A DNA stretch of 6,423 nt from an uncultured Clostridia bacterium (GTDB lineage: Bacteria > Bacillota_A > Clostridia > Christensenellales > CAG-138): positions 1-6,423 of the forward strand of contig CALFIV010000057.1 in assembly GCA_937877295.1 (NCBI GenBank), in the 5' to 3' direction. A model generated the notes under the pieces. The model saw only the letters and a list, made by a program, of their open reading frames with translations, ran no database searches and had not been told where the DNA came from. Shown here piece after piece: positions 4,701 through 6,423 of this stretch. How positions within the stretch are numbered: position 1 is the stretch's first letter; each line of letters starts with the position of its first letter. A program made the position numbers and the translations under genes.

Positions 4701-6423
4701 CGTACCAGCTCTCCGTTCGCGTATGCGTCCTGAAGATTTCCCTTGCGGTACATCTCGCGGTTCGGGATCGTCAAGCCGCCGTTCTCAATATGCCGCATAT
4801 TGCCTTCGTTCAGAACGTGCATCGCAAGGGATACGCGCATACCTTTGGTGATCTCGACTTTCTTGCCGTTCTTCGTGATCCCGGTGTCAATCCATTCCGC
4901 GTTCTTGCCGTACCATTTCCTAATCTCATCGCCGTACTGATCGGTGACAGGGGCAAGGATACTCTGAAGCGTCTGTGCAATGCGTTCCTTTTCAATCGCG
5001 CCTTCGTTCAGATGGTTCACCAGTTTTACGAATTCCGCATTATCGTTCGATCCGCTGTAGATTCTTGCAAGTCTCCGCAAGTCAAGCGACGTTTCAAGAT
5101 ATCCGCGCAGTTTATCAGAAACCTTCGGCGCGGTCTCCAGCTCGTTGACCATCGTGCTGCCGACCTTCCAAATCGCCTTGCGCTCCGACGTTCCGATCAT
5201 GCGGTTCGCGTCGTACACCGTATGCGCAACGCCGCGCACCGTGTTCAGAAGCATACGCATCTCAAACGGGTTCAGGTCTTTCAGCGTCTTGCCTTGCAAC
5301 ACTTCGTTCAGCTCGTCCATCATCTGTACAAGCTGCTCGTCATACATCTCGCGGTCAATGACCTGTCCGCGAGGATCGTACTTCGGATTCTCCGCTTTCG
5401 CCTGTGCAATCGTCGCCTGATCGTCAAACGCTTGCTGGTACGCTTTTGCGATCTTCGCAAGGTTAATCTGTCCGCGCTCCGTGCCGCTGTCAAGGAACCG
5501 CGTCAGCGCATCGGTAAACTCTGCGACCTCACGCGCAAGCTGCACCGGGATATGACTTGCTTCCGTCGGATTCGCAAGCATCTTGACAAGCCGCTGATTC
5601 CATTTCAGCGCAATAGTCTTGACATCCCTGCGCAACTGCTCGACCTTCAGGTTTGCAATCTTCTTTTGCGTAACCTCTTTCAGCTTTGCTTCGCGCTTTC
5701 TTGCTTTTGCGCGTTCTTCCGCGCGTACCTTCGCAACCGCGTTCGCGGTCTTGTCCTTCGCCTTTGCGCGTTCCTCGGCTCTTGCTTGCTTGACAGCTTC
5801 ACGTACCTTCTGTGCAGTAGACTTCTCGATACCAACGATTGTCAACGCCTTTTCGAACATGGCTTCCTTCAAAGCAGCGCGTTCTTCGCTGTCTGCCTTA
5901 TACGGATTCGTTCGTTTGCCGACTGTTTCCTGTGCGCGTTCAAGCAGCACCGTCGGCATATCGCCCTCGTTCGTCGTTGCGTCAAGGTACGGATTGTTTG
6001 CGAATACGTCTTCAAGCGTCTGCGCGTTCTGCGCTTCCTTGATATACACCCTTGTACCAAGTGCTTTTGTCAACGCCTGATTGTACGCCGCGACGCTGCC
6101 GTATACATGCTTGATCTCTGCCATCTGCGCAGCGGTCACTTCAATATCATGGATGATATGACCTTTTGCGTCGCGTCTGCTCGGAATCTCGGCAAGGATC
6201 GCGTCGCGCATTTCCGCGTCCGCTTCGGACATCTCGGTATAGCGGTTCAGGATCGCATCAAACAGCTTGTCCGCGTACTCCATAGCTACAAGCTGATCGC
6301 CTTGCCCGTGCCATGCGTTGTGAAGGATCGCAAACGCCTTTTCCAGCCGCGCCCGGATGATGCGCAGATCTTCCTTCGTGAAGTTCTTCCGCGTGCCGAC
6401 CTCTTTCAGAACCGCGTCCGCAA
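1766..6423 (-). CDS. Giant phage polyvalent / internal virion protein, LPD38-like region, N-terminus beyond window
   Basis: At least 1551 residues. The frame has no stop up to the right edge, where it begins with ADAVLKEVGTRKNF, so the ATG at 6283 is internal; residue numbers below count from it. Parts in order: helical segment 1-150; Lys/Arg/Ala/Glu-rich coiled coil 154-236 with a duplicated RAEERAKA; helical region 240-440; a conserved-looking segment 550-655 with VENYFPIHTDSNF and VVNRQIRGVALYAGLAVP, a pattern I associate with large phage polyvalent proteins; an LPD38-like region about 705-1080, including TQPNFTPLQRNAALRSKNPIVRS (849-870) followed by LVLFGTQRMQ; a hydrophobic stretch 914-936; a linker; then C-terminal repeats 1145-1505 ending GLTQEQINIILWSRGWYKRK. 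Members of this class are carried in virions and thought to be delivered with DNA; many bear enzyme domains nearer the N-terminus, which cannot be seen here. No protease, nuclease or transferase motif is visible in this part. The stop overlaps the next start (TAATG). The LPD38 label is by recollection of family patterns, not by search. Confidence 0.9.
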   Translation of the reverse strand, partial: ADAVLKEVGTRKNFTKEDLRIIRARLEKAFAILHNAWHGQGDQLVAMEYADKLFDAILNRYTEMSEADAEMRDAILAEIPSRRDAKGHIIHDIEVTAAQMAEIKHVYGSVAAYNQALTKALGTRVYIKEAQNAQTLEDVFANNPYLDATTNEGDMPTVLLERAQETVGKRTNPYKADSEERAALKEAMFEKALTIVGIEKSTAQKVREAVKQARAEERAKAKDKTANAVAKVRAEERAKARKREAKLKEVTQKKIANLKVEQLRRDVKTIALKWNQRLVKMLANPTEASHIPVQLAREVAEFTDALTRFLDSGTERGQINLAKIAKAYQQAFDDQATIAQAKAENPKYDPRGQVIDREMYDEQLVQMMDELNEVLQGKTLKDLNPFEMRMLLNTVRGVAHTVYDANRMIGTSERKAIWKVGSTMVNELETAPKVSDKLRGYLETSLDLRRLARIYSGSNDNAEFVKLVNHLNEGAIEKERIAQTLQSILAPVTDQYGDEIRKWYGKNAEWIDTGITKNGKKVEITKGMRVSLAMHVLNEGNMRHIENGGLTIPNREMYRKGNLQDAYANGELVRLNAEQIEEIVSHMTEAEKAYVKAAKELFHKRTGYYVNKTSLQLLGYLKATVENYFPIHTDSNFTKTDFASLKMDGSIEGQGFLKERVNASNPVYLEDITSVVNRQIRGVALYAGLAVPMRNFNAVMNASIYEDDNGVWRPRTTVKKTLTQKMGAYGAKVVEGFLADVSEMSHVDVTPMERFAGKLATNYVKAVLLGNLKVALKQVASYPTAAAVIPWKYLAKGLTAGKTDIDLINQYTPLYQMRREGQANEISSIMAKRGLEQRLPWLLGWITKMDVATVGRIWKAAEYMVADQQKNLPVGSDAYYQAVAQVFNDTVQQTQPNFTPLQRNAALRSKNPIVRSLVLFGTQRMQNGGILMEAAYELRQSKGKSKIEIQAATQKLGRAVASQIVQNILLIAASIGVDALRGRMKSWQDDDKEITVESLAKGMGDMFLSNMVGSFLGGSEVYNLVSALFKKATGGTAYDSEFTIPALDSAETILNFVQDLPDVIKYLTGDHTDAEKLNKAKNWSLTLAKAFGYATGIPLENAVKDLFKGIIPAIQDLLDWKKTGELNPWLHQSGKLDSKKTAANYKEWTNAGKKGSTYLYWEKKLKDVQGGYKPKSEELFRDSTLSTEDKATLLRMLSSGEYTSEGAVVYSANGDVVVDFTNIDTYRVSTELSASRYQGFKNTVAMGVPEDVAATAFMHYADMKKQGEGANDRFRDWLFKLVSDPHQRAVIDMNVVGNAETVEGTMGYKADGKIYADYTTKELFDSYTKGKKSDKAETVQNADMSVTDKAKAFASMYDGYTAKGGIVYDKNGKVAADFTSDEAYRASQLGTSKYGMYQKAVNLGASPNDAITAIEKYAEIDKANSGGEGAIFREWLFKTYMNPTTRAYMDAAVSGKEVTVRDGKTYDEDGNLYRDYSSDTWYELSAMSAKRYQAAKELESTGIKPETTVKYYTELKQYSKKTEWTSYLKDKGLTQEQINIILWSRGWYKRK
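1988..2806 (-). repeat. C-terminal protein repeats: four beta-hairpin motifs within two ~158-residue units
   Basis: Inside the giant protein a motif of the form V/I-Y-x-x-[N/D]-G-x-[V/I/L]-x-x-D-[F/Y]-[T/S] occurs four times: VVYSANGDVVVDFT (near 2756-2806), MGYKADGKIYADYT (2462-2506), IVYDKNGKVAADFT (2282-2332) and KTYDEDGNLYRDYS (1988-2038). Spacing is 100, 58 and 98 residues, so motifs 1 and 3, and roughly 2 and 4, are about 158 residues apart. Between them GEGAxxxFR[D/E]WLFK occurs in both units (residues 1221-1234 and 1381-1392, with small length differences), and a Y-x-x-S-x-x-x-[S/T]-x-[R/K]-Y pattern follows motifs 1, 3 and 4. The similarity is seen at protein level; the DNA copies have diverged, so the duplication is old. 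Confidence 0.8.
5702..5782 (-). repeat. Duplicated RAEERAKA segment in basic coiled coil of the giant protein
   Basis: RAEERAKA occurs at residues 168-175 and 187-194 (counted from ATG 6283), 19 residues (57 nt) apart, within a stretch where Ala, Lys, Arg and Glu make up most residues. The DNA copies are similar but not identical. Together with the flanking residues 154-236 it should form a long, very basic coiled coil, possibly contacting packaged DNA. Confidence 0.65.

Noticed and set aside
6283..6283. ATG at 6283 as the true start of the giant gene
   Set aside because: The frame remains open for 46 further codons to the window edge with similar composition, and no Shine-Dalgarno precedes this ATG.
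1..6423. CRISPR array, insertion sequence, transposase or restriction/defence gene
   Set aside because: No regularly spaced DNA repeats, no terminal inverted repeats around a transposase-like frame and no motifs of such enzymes were seen on either strand.

Overview
The window looks like the end of a late (virion structural) operon of a tailed phage or prophage, probably of a Gram-positive Clostridia/Bacillota host. This rests on strong AAAGGAG/GAGGTG-type ribosome binding sites, a roughly 50% GC composition, and protein types I associate with phages and prophages of gut Oscillospiraceae/Lachnospiraceae. The host assignment is inference. No integrase, portal, terminase, major capsid or lysis gene lies inside the window, so lifestyle cannot be decided here.

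Layout: the left edge holds the 3' part of a plus-strand tRNA-Glu (anticodon CUC, CCA encoded). It is followed at once by a perfect 17-bp inverted repeat with T6 on both strands, a bidirectional terminator. Everything to the right is on the minus strand and points toward that terminator. In transcription order from the right edge: (1) a giant ORF at 6423-1766, open at the window edge, with at least 1551 residues visible, resembling large polyvalent / internal virion proteins with an LPD38-like region; (2) a 55-residue Gly/Trp-rich hydrophobic mini-protein; (3) a ~205-residue Met/Gly-rich, helical, Cys-tailed protein; (4) a 151-residue all-beta protein resembling a BclA-C/TNF-like jelly roll; (5) a 129-residue helical protein with an Arg/Tyr/Asp-rich middle.

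The genes are very tightly packed: TAATG between 1 and 2, ATGA between 2 and 3, then gaps of 10 and 14 nt, each carrying a good Shine-Dalgarno. This implies one polycistronic, partly translationally coupled late transcript. The giant protein is likely carried in the virion and possibly delivered with the genome, while the small genes probably encode accessory head, decoration or fibre-type components. None of the four small genes has a function I can name with certainty.

The main points worth a second look are: the giant ORF running off the right edge; its C-terminal repeats built on four copies of a beta-hairpin motif; the gene 2/gene 3 overlap, where the two products read like one protein split by a -1 frame change; and the tRNA/terminator junction, which could be a prophage boundary.
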